The notes beneath the pieces are model-generated. The model made no database searches and was not told the origin of the DNA. It was given only the letters and a program-made list of their open reading frames with translations. Of a DNA stretch of 64,000 bases, positions 45,873-52,990 are shown piece after piece (positions within the stretch are counted from its first letter, which is position 1; each line of letters begins with the position of its first letter). The stretch is from CBFFRJ01 sp051486985 (lineage in GTDB: Bacteria; Pseudomonadota; Gammaproteobacteria; Enterobacterales; Enterobacteriaceae): positions 1 through 64,000 of the forward strand of contig NZ_JAHVDV010000022.1 in NCBI RefSeq assembly GCF_051486985.1, in the 5' to 3' direction. Both the position numbers and the translations under genes were made by a program.

Positions 45873-46814
45873 TCAGACAGTATAGATACAATATTTGCGG
45901 GGATCATTCCTCCCAGGAAACACCAGAGGATATTGCCCAGACATCACCTTGAGCTGCTGTACGATCTCTATGGCTTGGGTAGAGAGGGGGACAAGGTGAG
46001 GTCGTATCATCTTCATTCGGTTGGCAGGAATTTCCCACACCGCTTTCTCAAGATCAAACTCACTCCAGAAAGCACCTCGAAGCTCGCCGGTGCGAACTCC
46101 CGTAAGGATCAACAGTCGAGCAGCAAGAACAACTAACGGGCTTCCAGTATAGCTGGAGAGAGCTTTAAAGAAGTCTGGTAACTCCTCAACGGTAAGGAAG
46201 GGATAATGCTTCGATTCATGTCCTGACATCGCGCTGGTTAGATCCGCAGCAGGATTGTATTCCGCGCGACCGGTAACGATGGCGTAACGAAAGACTTCGC
46301 TGCAGCGCTGGCGAACCTTCTTGGCCTTCTCTGTCGCGCCACGGCTTTCCATACGACGCAGCACATTCAGCAGAACCAGTGGTTTGATTTCATTCACCGG
46401 CTGCTGGCCGATATAGGGAAAAATATCTTTATTGAAAGCTTCGATAATGTCGGAGGCATAACCTTCTGACCATCGGCTCACCTTCGTTCCATGCCATTCA
46501 AGTGCCACAGCCTGAAACGTATTATTGAGCTGCACATCCCGAACCAGCTTTTCTTCTTTCTTGGCAAACGATGGATCGATACCCTCGGCCAGCTTTTTCT
46601 TGGCTTCATCACGTAGCGCCCTAGCTTGTGCGAGAGACACTGCTGGATAAACACCAAAAGCCATACGCTTCTCTTTTCCATTGAAGCGATATTTCATCCG
46701 CCAGTATCGAGAACCAGAGGGAACAACCTCAAGATACAAACCAGCGCCATCCGACAGTTTGAAGGCTTTCTCTCTGGGTTTAGCGGTATCGACTTGTCGA
46801 GCATTAAGCTTCAT
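45873..46814 (-). pseudogene. P4-type tyrosine integrase, C-terminally truncated
   Basis: About 314 residues of a DUF4102-type (P4/CP4-57-like) integrase. MKLNARQVDTAKPREKAFKL opens the protein, and the arm-binding, core-binding and first catalytic segments are present (LILTGVRTGELRGAFWSEFD with the first catalytic Arg). After FPGRNDPRK the sequence departs into unrelated residues and stops. The HxxR motif and the nucleophilic Tyr, roughly the last 80-90 residues, are absent, so it cannot recombine DNA. Its 5' end faces the partial tRNA repeat at 46966, marking it as the integrase of an older element at thrW. Confidence 0.88.
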
Positions 46815-46965
46815 TGGGGGCATCTCCGAAAACCGAACACAGAATGCCCCCAATTGTAACTTGATTCTGGTTGAGTCCAGTTGATAACAGGAGATAAGAT
46901 ACGGGCCAGAAACCGCAGTATACGGGCTTTGAGTTGATTTCGGTAGACTTGGGGAGAGTTTGAAA

Positions 46966-47007
46966 TGGTGCCGATAATAGGAGTCGAACCTACGACCTTC
47001 GCATTAC
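46966..47007. repeat. Attachment-site repeat: partial copy of the thrW 3' end
   Basis: These 42 bases are identical to 55019-55060, the CCA end, T arm and variable-region side of tRNA-Thr. After them the copies diverge. This is the direct repeat expected when an element integrates into a tRNA gene and restores it, so the interval between marks one element of about 8.05 kb. Confidence 0.9.
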
Positions 47008-47215
47008 CGAAACTCGCGTAACCACATGAGTTTGTGAGGTTCGATTGTAGGACGCATTTGTAGTAGGTGCTACAAACAGTTTGTTCGCTACCCCAAAATG
47101 CTCTTTGCATTAGCGCCAGACACTTCCCTCTTCACAAACGAAGGGGTAATCTTAAACCTCACTCAACATCGGTCGCTTTTAAGCTATGCGCGATGGTGGC
47201 GCTAATAGGGACATT

Positions 47216-48205
47216 ATGCTTCATCACTATCAGGCAAAGTCACTGGACGATATATACCTTGATGACTTTCCCCACATCATCCACCCGGATATGGCAGCGC
47301 GTTACCTTGAGGAGACTGCCCAGCCAAATAGAATCATTCGGGAGTGGGATTTACCTGGCAACTATGGTCTTTTTGTCAGTCGATATCGTCAGTTCCATTA
47401 TCAGCAGCCCTGGATGGCATACCGGGACGTGCTGAATGACATTCGAGCCGGGAAGGTCGTTTTACTGAGAAAGGGCACAATCGGTCATATCATCACGGGG
47501 GTGCAAACATCCTCTGGTAACCTCCGCAGTGATCTGCCCCTGCTCCTCCACTCTCGTCTTAGCTACCTCATCTCACATCAACTAAAACGCCCGGTATACT
47601 ACGTTCGCCCATCAGCGCCCGTTCAACATGCTCAGGCGGCAAAAACCATCAACAGCAAAGCAGCGGGTCGGCTTCTGGCCGCAGGCGGTGTTTACAACGG
47701 AAATGTTGAGGGGTTCAGAAAGACCGCAGAGCAGCTCGGCGGGGATGCTCCGTCAGGTTACAATCAGGTAATGGATAACAAAGGGTTACTCATCACCGGT
47801 GCGTCAGTTGCAGCGGCACTTGGCATCGGAAGATTAACCCCAGTAAATGAAATAGAAACACTATCCAATCTGTCTAAAACGCCTAAACCATCGCCTTCAA
47901 CGTTGGTTAGTTTCGAGTCACGACAGCTACAGAAAAAGTTCAAACATGCTGTTGATTTCAACGCTTCCGGCAATCCAAACGCAGAAGGATTAAAATCATT
48001 TGAACAGGCGTTAAAAAGTCATATAGACGATCCGTTAACCAATAGAATTACAGGTAAATATCGATGGAATCAGGATGTCTATCACTACTACAATCCAGAA
48101 ACCAAACTAAATGTTATGACAAAAACAGATGGCAACTTCATTTCCGGATGGAAGCTGTCAGATACTCAATCAACCGACCTAATAGGTAATGGCAATGTCT
48201 TTTAA
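47216..48205 (+). CDS. Polymorphic toxin with colicin-D-like tRNase C-terminus
   Basis: A 329-residue protein. The start at 47216 has AGGG at 47207-47210 and a 5-base spacer. The last 85 residues resemble the colicin D nuclease domain: KHAVDF at 243-248 (His 244 is the candidate catalytic residue), FEQALKSHIDDP, then DVYHYYNPETKLNVM and GNFISGWKLSDTQ. Known members cut tRNA-Arg in the anticodon loop. The N-terminal 150 residues (PHIIHPDMAARYLEET) match no import domain I know, and a hinge with GLLITGASVAAALGIGR lies between. There is no signal peptide, so the delivery route is unclear. The stop overlaps the immunity gene. Confidence 0.78.
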   Translation: MLHHYQAKSLDDIYLDDFPHIIHPDMAARYLEETAQPNRIIREWDLPGNYGLFVSRYRQFHYQQPWMAYRDVLNDIRAGKVVLLRKGTIGHIITGVQTSSGNLRSDLPLLLHSRLSYLISHQLKRPVYYVRPSAPVQHAQAAKTINSKAAGRLLAAGGVYNGNVEGFRKTAEQLGGDAPSGYNQVMDNKGLLITGASVAAALGIGRLTPVNEIETLSNLSKTPKPSPSTLVSFESRQLQKKFKHAVDFNASGNPNAEGLKSFEQALKSHIDDPLTNRITGKYRWNQDVYHYYNPETKLNVMTKTDGNFISGWKLSDTQSTDLIGNGNVF

Positions 48206-48494
48206 TCAAAATGAATCGGCGATTTTGGATCTTATTGACGCATTTACGTGCGGTAACATTGCTGCACCGGATTTTGAACAAGAATACTCCGCCGCATGGC
48301 GAACTTACAGGGATTCAACTGATACAAAAAAAGCCGATATAGCCACCCAGAAGTTTTTTGACTCAGTTTTCTCATTAGTCGATTCTTACTGTTCAGATCC
48401 TGAGTTAATCGACGAAGATGATTTAAACGAGGATGAATTACTAAGTGAGGTATCACGCCTTAAAGCCACTTGGGAAAACGCCATACTCGCTTGA
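48189..48494 (+). CDS. Immunity protein for the colicin-D-like toxin
   Basis: A 101-residue, strongly acidic, helical protein (pI clearly low: ELIDEDDLNEDELLSE). It begins inside the last codons of the toxin gene (ATG at 48189 or 48195; toxin stop at 48203-48205), the translational coupling typical of toxin-immunity pairs. The length, charge and FEQEYSAAWRTYRDS helix resemble the colicin D/microcin immunity family that masks the nuclease active site. Function is inferred from position and character. Confidence 0.75.
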   Translation: MAMSFNQNESAILDLIDAFTCGNIAAPDFEQEYSAAWRTYRDSTDTKKADIATQKFFDSVFSLVDSYCSDPELIDEDDLNEDELLSEVSRLKATWENAILA

Positions 48495-48505
48495 CATAAT
48501 TCATC

Positions 48506-48793
48506 ATGATAACAGAGACATACTCATTAACCACTACAGAACTCAATGTCTTGAAAGTTATGGCAGAAAAAGACATCTACTGGACTTGGATGAGGCTAGA
48601 TCGCACCCTTGCTATACGGGGTATTCCCGGGTTTAGCAATGTTGCGAACATAGTAACCAACTTGATGAACGAGGGGATGGTCGATACTGTTTATAACGAA
48701 AACTCATCGAGACCACGTTATCGCGTATCAGAGCAAGGTCATCAGTTGTTGGGACAAATCAACGAGGTTACAAGGCATTACAATTTCTCATGA
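48506..48793 (+). CDS. Winged-helix DNA-binding-like protein
   Basis: A 95-residue protein 11 bases after the immunity gene. The pattern of helices and wing (TTTELNVLKVMAEKD, NVANIVTNLMNEGMVDTVYNENSSRPRYRVSEQG) matches a MarR/PadR-like winged helix in miniature. It may regulate the toxin operon. I do not recognise a named family, and the ribosome site is weak. Confidence 0.65.
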   Translation: MITETYSLTTTELNVLKVMAEKDIYWTWMRLDRTLAIRGIPGFSNVANIVTNLMNEGMVDTVYNENSSRPRYRVSEQGHQLLGQINEVTRHYNFS

Positions 48794-48976
48794 TTTTTTG
48801 CAACACGCGGCTCCATGGCTAAGGTAAAACGCCACCGTAACGCCTATGTAACGCACCTGTATTTCGATGTTTTTCGCCCTTTTAGAAATAAGAAGAATGT
48901 TCAACTGGGGATGGTCAATCGTCTATACATACTGTTCATTCACACAGCAGCCAGAATTTATAAACTTATACCTGCG

Positions 48977-49441
48977 CTACTTCTCGAGTTTGTCCCACCG
49001 CACTGCCGAAACAATGCCCCAGTTGCCACTGGCATTGGGCCTACGCCATTTTGCCGTCTCCATACTACGGAGATACTCAAGCGCTTCGGAAAAGGTGCCA
49101 AAACGCTTCTGAGCCGCTTTATCACCTACTCCAAACGAACCATCGCGGGTGCTCGCCAAACCGGGGTGAAAACAGGAACCATCGGCTGCGTATGGAACCA
49201 ACAGTTCCGGATCGTTATCTTCTGATGAGTCAGACGCTAACAACTGCCACGGCTCAACATTGAGAGCGTTAGCCAGCACCTCAATCGCATCCAGAGACGC
49301 ATTAGAACCGCCGCGTTCAATGCGGCTCATATAGCTACGTGCGAACCCACACCGATCGGCAAAGGCTTCCTGGCTCATTCCGGTGGCAATGCGCAACTCT
49401 TTTACTCGTTGTCCAAACAGTTTTCTCAGGGTCATTTTCAT
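48977..49441 (-). CDS. XRE-family helix-turn-helix regulator
   Basis: A 154-residue protein. Residues 5-65 are a Cro/CI-type HTH (RVKELRIATGMSQEAFADRCGFARSYMSRIERGG, then LDAIEVLANALNVEPWQLL). The C-terminal 85 residues are unassigned and end in WRRPNASGNWGIVSAVRW. It is transcribed against the toxin operon and away from the secreted-protein gene at 49558. It is a likely master regulator of the element. Confidence 0.86.
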   Translation of the reverse strand: MKMTLRKLFGQRVKELRIATGMSQEAFADRCGFARSYMSRIERGGSNASLDAIEVLANALNVEPWQLLASDSSEDNDPELLVPYAADGSCFHPGLASTRDGSFGVGDKAAQKRFGTFSEALEYLRSMETAKWRRPNASGNWGIVSAVRWDKLEK

Positions 49442-49557
49442 GACCTGAATTTGCGCAGATGTCCACTAAAGAGCCACGCTCCAATAGTGACATTTTGAAT
49501 CAATGGTCTATGATGCGATAACTGACACCGCTGGGGTGGATTCTGAGGGATAACAAT

Positions 49558-50301
49558 ATGTCAAAAACACGGCTTAGTAAGCCCGGTTTTTCAGCCAAGT
49601 CTGTGCTGACCATTATGTTAATCGCTGCGTCATCTGCATCTTATGCAGCAGAAAGCATCGATCAACTGGCGACGCGCATCGGTATGGATCACTTCCGGGA
49701 AGCGATCAAAAAGGGTGATCGCAGCGCCTTCAAAACGCTGCCGGCAAAAGGCTATAAAAACGGACTTACCGGGCTGCTCATCAAAACTAACACCTACGTT
49801 AACCCCGAATACAGCTTTGCTGATTGCGATACGGACACCGTTATTGTCTCGGTGCAAGAACACAAAACGCTCCCCGGTTGCCGCATATCTCTAAAGCTAG
49901 CGACTAAAGATGCTGACGGTAGCTATCACGATAATGGCATTCGCGTTGAATACGGTATTGCCATCGGCTCCAAAAAGTTTATCGCCAACAATTCAGCGTG
50001 GGCGCAGCATGCCATTACAGGTGATAAGGCGCTGGAAAGCTCGTTGAAGAGAGATGCTAACGATACTGTATGCACTGCATGGTCAACGATGGCAAAAAAT
50101 ATTGCCATCGGGCGAGACGAACACAACCCAATTTCTGTCTACCAACAACAAATTGAAGATCTCAGAGGCAAACCCGGCATCACTGAGAGTAATATTGTTT
50201 TTGCCCACGCCCTTGCTGGCATGGTTTACAAAGACATGGCCGCAAAAAAACCGCAAGAAGTTGAAGCATTGGTTTATCAAACCTGCCAATCAGGTATGTG
50301 A
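49558..50301 (+). CDS. Secreted protein of unknown function
   Basis: A 247-residue protein with a signal peptide (VLTIMLIAASSASYA-AES). The mature protein has four Cys spaced to form disulfides (FADCDTD, LPGCRIS, DTVCTAW, VYQTCQ), a central region with DNGIRVEYGIAIGSKKF, and helical ends. I recognise no family. It is in a mobile element, divergent from the XRE regulator and followed head-on by the recombinase, so a surface-exclusion, inhibitor or host-interaction role is possible but unsupported. Confidence 0.65.
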   Translation: MSKTRLSKPGFSAKSVLTIMLIAASSASYAAESIDQLATRIGMDHFREAIKKGDRSAFKTLPAKGYKNGLTGLLIKTNTYVNPEYSFADCDTDTVIVSVQEHKTLPGCRISLKLATKDADGSYHDNGIRVEYGIAIGSKKFIANNSAWAQHAITGDKALESSLKRDANDTVCTAWSTMAKNIAIGRDEHNPISVYQQQIEDLRGKPGITESNIVFAHALAGMVYKDMAAKKPQEVEALVYQTCQSGM

Positions 50302-50311
50302 AAATTAAAGA

Positions 50312-50872
50312 TTAATCAAAGATTGCGGTAATAGTTGCTCTGGAAACGCCGTATTCGCGCGCTAACGCACTGACACTGTTTCCATTATTCTTTTTCTCGA
50401 TAATCGCTCTACGGTCTTCTGGGGCGATTATCGGCGGTCTTCCCAGCTTCTTACCTTCGGCTTTTGCCCGCAACAAACCCGCCTGGGTCCGCTCAATCAG
50501 CAGGTCACGTTCCATCTCTGCAACCGCTGCCAGCATTGACAGCAGAAGCTTACCCGCAGCGGAGGTGAGATCAGTCGTGCCAAGCTGGTGGACAATAACC
50601 TTGATGTTTCGGTCAGCCAACTTTCTGACCGTTTGCAGAACGTCAATCGCATCACGTCCCAGACGGTCTAGTTTTGCAACTACCAATGTTTCACCATCGC
50701 GGATTTTGCTGAGCATTTCAGAAAACGCTTTGCGTTGCACCGCAGGAACCTTCCCGCTAACAACATCAGTAAACCAAAAGTCGAACGTCCACCCAGCTTG
50801 TTCAAGTTCAAGACGCTGGTTCTCAGTATCCTGCTGCGATGTCGAAACACGCCCGTAGCCAAAAATCGCCAT
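50312..50872 (-). CDS. Serine recombinase (resolvase/invertase family)
   Basis: A 186-residue recombinase. The start MAIFGYGRVSTSQQDT at 50872 has AGGAG six bases before it. The catalytic Ser lies in GYGRVSTSQQD at residue 10. VVAKLDRLGRDAIDVLQTV contains the active-site Arg and Asp region, and ERTQAGLLRAKAEGKKLGRP is the hinge. The C-terminal HTH (VSALAREYGVSRATITAIF) binds the crossover site. The length is typical of Tn3-type resolvases and Hin-like invertases. A substrate site was not identified. Confidence 0.9.
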   Translation of the reverse strand: MAIFGYGRVSTSQQDTENQRLELEQAGWTFDFWFTDVVSGKVPAVQRKAFSEMLSKIRDGETLVVAKLDRLGRDAIDVLQTVRKLADRNIKVIVHQLGTTDLTSAAGKLLLSMLAAVAEMERDLLIERTQAGLLRAKAEGKKLGRPPIIAPEDRRAIIEKKNNGNSVSALAREYGVSRATITAIFD

Positions 50873-51064
50873 AGTCATCTCCTCATCCGGCCCCTGCCGG
50901 AAAACGGTGATGAAAATAGGATGGCCTGCCAAAAAAGCCAAGGCTAATTTTCCAACAGTGCGAAAGCACGCGATTGGAAGGTGCCGGAAAATGGTCGTTT
51001 GTTGGCGCTTAAAACGGGTGAAGACATGTTAGGCTGAAACCATCACTTCATAAGGACAACCGAA

Positions 51065-51532
51065 ATGATTAAAGACGCGATTTTTTCACCGTGCGGTAAG
51101 TATCGCTACTCGTTATCACGTGTCTGGGACGAATCAAAACCGTATACCCTTTTCATAGGGCTAAACCCTTCATACGCCGATGCTGAGAAGGATGATCGCA
51201 CCTTGAGCCGCTGCATATCGTTTGCCAAAAGCTGGGGCTACGGTGGCGTATACATGGCCAACCTGTTCGCATTCGTTCACACCCAGCGACATGAAATGAT
51301 GAAAGCGTCTGATCCCATTGGCAAAGATAACGATAGCCACTTGATACGTCTTGTTAGCGGTGCAGGACTGGTTGTCGCCGCATGGGGAAATGAAGGAAGA
51401 CACCTCAAACGCTCAACGACCGTCCGACAGCTATTGCCAGAGAGCACAATGTGCTTCGTCTTAAACGCTACAGGTGAGCCGAAGCACCCTTTGTATATGA
51501 AAAACGACAGTGTTCTCATACCTTTAGGTTAA
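51065..51532 (+). CDS. DUF1643-domain protein
   Basis: A 155-residue protein of the DUF1643 family. FIGLNPSYADAEKDDRTLSRC is the family's signature, YGGVYMANLFAF follows, and VVAAWGNEGRH and ATGEPKHPLYM form the second half. The reaction is unknown; the fold is considered related to uracil-DNA glycosylase-like proteins. DUF1643 genes are common in phages, plasmids and islands. It is immediately followed by a hairpin and then by the 1-kb region without substantial reading frames. Confidence 0.85.
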   Translation: MIKDAIFSPCGKYRYSLSRVWDESKPYTLFIGLNPSYADAEKDDRTLSRCISFAKSWGYGGVYMANLFAFVHTQRHEMMKASDPIGKDNDSHLIRLVSGAGLVVAAWGNEGRHLKRSTTVRQLLPESTMCFVLNATGEPKHPLYMKNDSVLIPLG

Positions 51533-51541
51533 CATCGATAA

Positions 51542-51564
51542 CTGCGTTCAGAATATGAACGCAG
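51542..51564 (+). terminator. Hairpin downstream of the DUF1643 gene
   Basis: CTGCGTTC pairs with GAACGCAG around AGAATAT, ten bases after the stop codon. There is no strong T tract (ACTTTTCTTT comes 25 bases later), so it is a weak terminator or boundary hairpin. Confidence 0.6.
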
Positions 51565-51599
51565 CCATATGATATATATGACTTTTCTTTAAAATGATG

Positions 51600-52470
51600 G
51601 TGTGCTAGCTTCTCTCCTGACACCTACCTCATGCGGTAAACCGGTCCGGGTAGGTGGAGATCACCGCTGTTTAGCGGAAGACGTCAGGATGGGAACTCTG
51701 CGTAACGTTGATTGTGGTAGGTAGGGCGCGCAAGCGTTTGATGCAGCCAAGCAGAGGGTGAAAGTAGCTATCGGCGGATTCTTGAGTAGCTTCTTTTGCG
51801 CATAATGCATCTTTCAAGAAAGGTCGTCACACCACGAGGAAGACTTGATCTTCATCTGGCAAGGGGAACCGAGCAACCTACAGGCTATCTTCTCAGATGG
51901 CCTTAGGGTTGATATGTCCGGCTTCCCCCCCGAGGAAGGGTTTACATCTTAAAGAACAAGTTATGTTTTAACATTTTTAACAATTACACTTCTCTGCTGT
52001 TTGGTGTCTTATGGCGTTCCCGTCAAAAGTAAACCTGCCGTTTTTACCTCTCCTGCGTAACAACCAAACACGAACCAGAAGCTGCTAACCTTCAACGTGT
52101 TCGCGGTGTAAATGCAGCCGGATAAGTTGGGTGCGAAAAAGTGGTTCTCCTAGGTTTGGAAGCGCCCCTCTTAAGCATTGCATCCGAAAATTTCCGTGGC
52201 GGTGAGACAGTCCTTATAGAGGCAATCAGCCTCCAAAGTTAAGCGACGCGGTAAAGCTAAAGCTCGCCCAGATTTCTCATTGATTGCTCGAACTCCGCTA
52301 CGCTTGTTTCAACTGGCTTCGCCAGTCACTCTAAGAGAGCGCCGCGAATTCTGCACTATGATTTCGACTACCTTCTTTAAAACACTCGCCAGAGAGCCTT
52401 ACAGCGCGTTTGAACCGCATATCGCAGCTTCTGCTTACGGATGACTGTCTGATTAGCAGTAGCTTCATGG
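51600..52470. ncRNA. Candidate long structured RNA region
   Basis: From 51533 to 52534 no frame of 60 codons exists on either strand, unusual for 1 kb at near-50% GC. Its first part holds nested complements. TCCTGAC (51615-51621) pairs with GTCAGGA (51683-51689), enclosing ACCTACC (51622-51628)/GGTAGGT (51649-51655) and the hairpin CCGCT-GTTT-AGCGG (51664-51677), a three-way junction. CTCTGC (51696-51701) pairs with GCAGAG (51751-51756). GGTAGGT recurs at 51716-51722 and could compete for the same ACCTACC. Further stems are CTTCC/GGAAG (51922-51938), GAGGC/GCCTC (52219-52233) and ACTGGC/GCCAGT (52312-52326). An AT-rich joint near 51950-51995 separates two halves. The strand is undetermined. 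It could be a large ornate RNA of the GOLLD/ROOL kind or a new class. Confidence 0.5.
52349..52412. repeat. Degenerate copy of the integrase 3' end/terminator region
   Basis: This stretch aligns with 52904-52967: TTC(T/A)GCACTATGA, then TCGACTACC versus TCCACCACC, then CGCCAGA and AGCGCGTT in the same order. The second copy includes the integrase terminator. The two enclose the NIPSNAP-like gene. Confidence 0.6.
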
Positions 52471-52534
52471 CCCAGTCCGGTTTACTTTATTGCTATCAAC
52501 TAGGAGCCGCCCAAGGGCAACACGGAGATAACGC

Positions 52535-52867
52535 TTGAGAACCGTCGAAATACTGCAATACACCTTACGCAAAGGCAGCGGTGCCGCTTTTCACGCCATA
52601 ATGCAGGAAATCAGCGTTCCCCTACACCGCCGCCACGGGATCGATGTTGTTTCGTTTGGCAACTCGCTTCATGACCCGGATTGCTATTACCTGATCCGCG
52701 CCTTTGACAGTGTTGAAAGCATGGCTGCGGCTCTTGATGCCTTTTATGCGAGTGATGACTGGCGCAATGGCCCACGTCAAGACATCATTGGCAGCATAGA
52801 GACCTGCACGAAAACAGTGATCAGCCTCCCGACGGAAAGTGTGAACGGGCTGCGGGTGCAATCGTAG
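52535..52867 (+). CDS. NIPSNAP-like (dimeric alpha-beta barrel) protein
   Basis: A 110-residue protein with the ferredoxin-like dimeric barrel pattern: VEILQYTLRKGSGAAFHAIMQEISVPLHRRHGIDVVSF, then YYLIRAFDSVESMAAALDAFYASDDWRNGPRQDII, as in NIPSNAP domains. It probably begins at TTG 52535 with GGAG seven bases before. Its role is unknown; members bind small ligands. It is flanked by two versions of one repeat, which suggests it was inserted or duplicated into the element beside the integrase. Confidence 0.78.
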   Translation: MRTVEILQYTLRKGSGAAFHAIMQEISVPLHRRHGIDVVSFGNSLHDPDCYYLIRAFDSVESMAAALDAFYASDDWRNGPRQDIIGSIETCTKTVISLPTESVNGLRVQS

Positions 52868-52938
52868 GTCATATGGCTTCACCAAACGCGTTTTGAGCGT
52901 CTCCAAATTCAGCACTATGAAATCCACCACCCTTAATA

Positions 52939-52968
52939 AAAAACGCGCCAGAACAGTTCTGAGCGCGT
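52939..52968 (-). terminator. Rho-independent terminator of the integrase gene
   Basis: On the minus strand AACGCGC and GCGCGTT pair around an inner AGAAC/GTTCT stem and are followed by TTTTTTATT. It lies 23 bases after the integrase stop. Confidence 0.85.
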
Positions 52969-52990
52969 TAGAGCAAGAGAGAAATTCAGG

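Noticed and set aside
51600..52470. RNase P RNA, tmRNA, rRNA fragment or retron as explanation of the 1-kb non-coding region
   Set aside because: The conserved RNase P and tmRNA sequences are absent, no rRNA-like blocks are seen, and no reverse transcriptase gene lies nearby.
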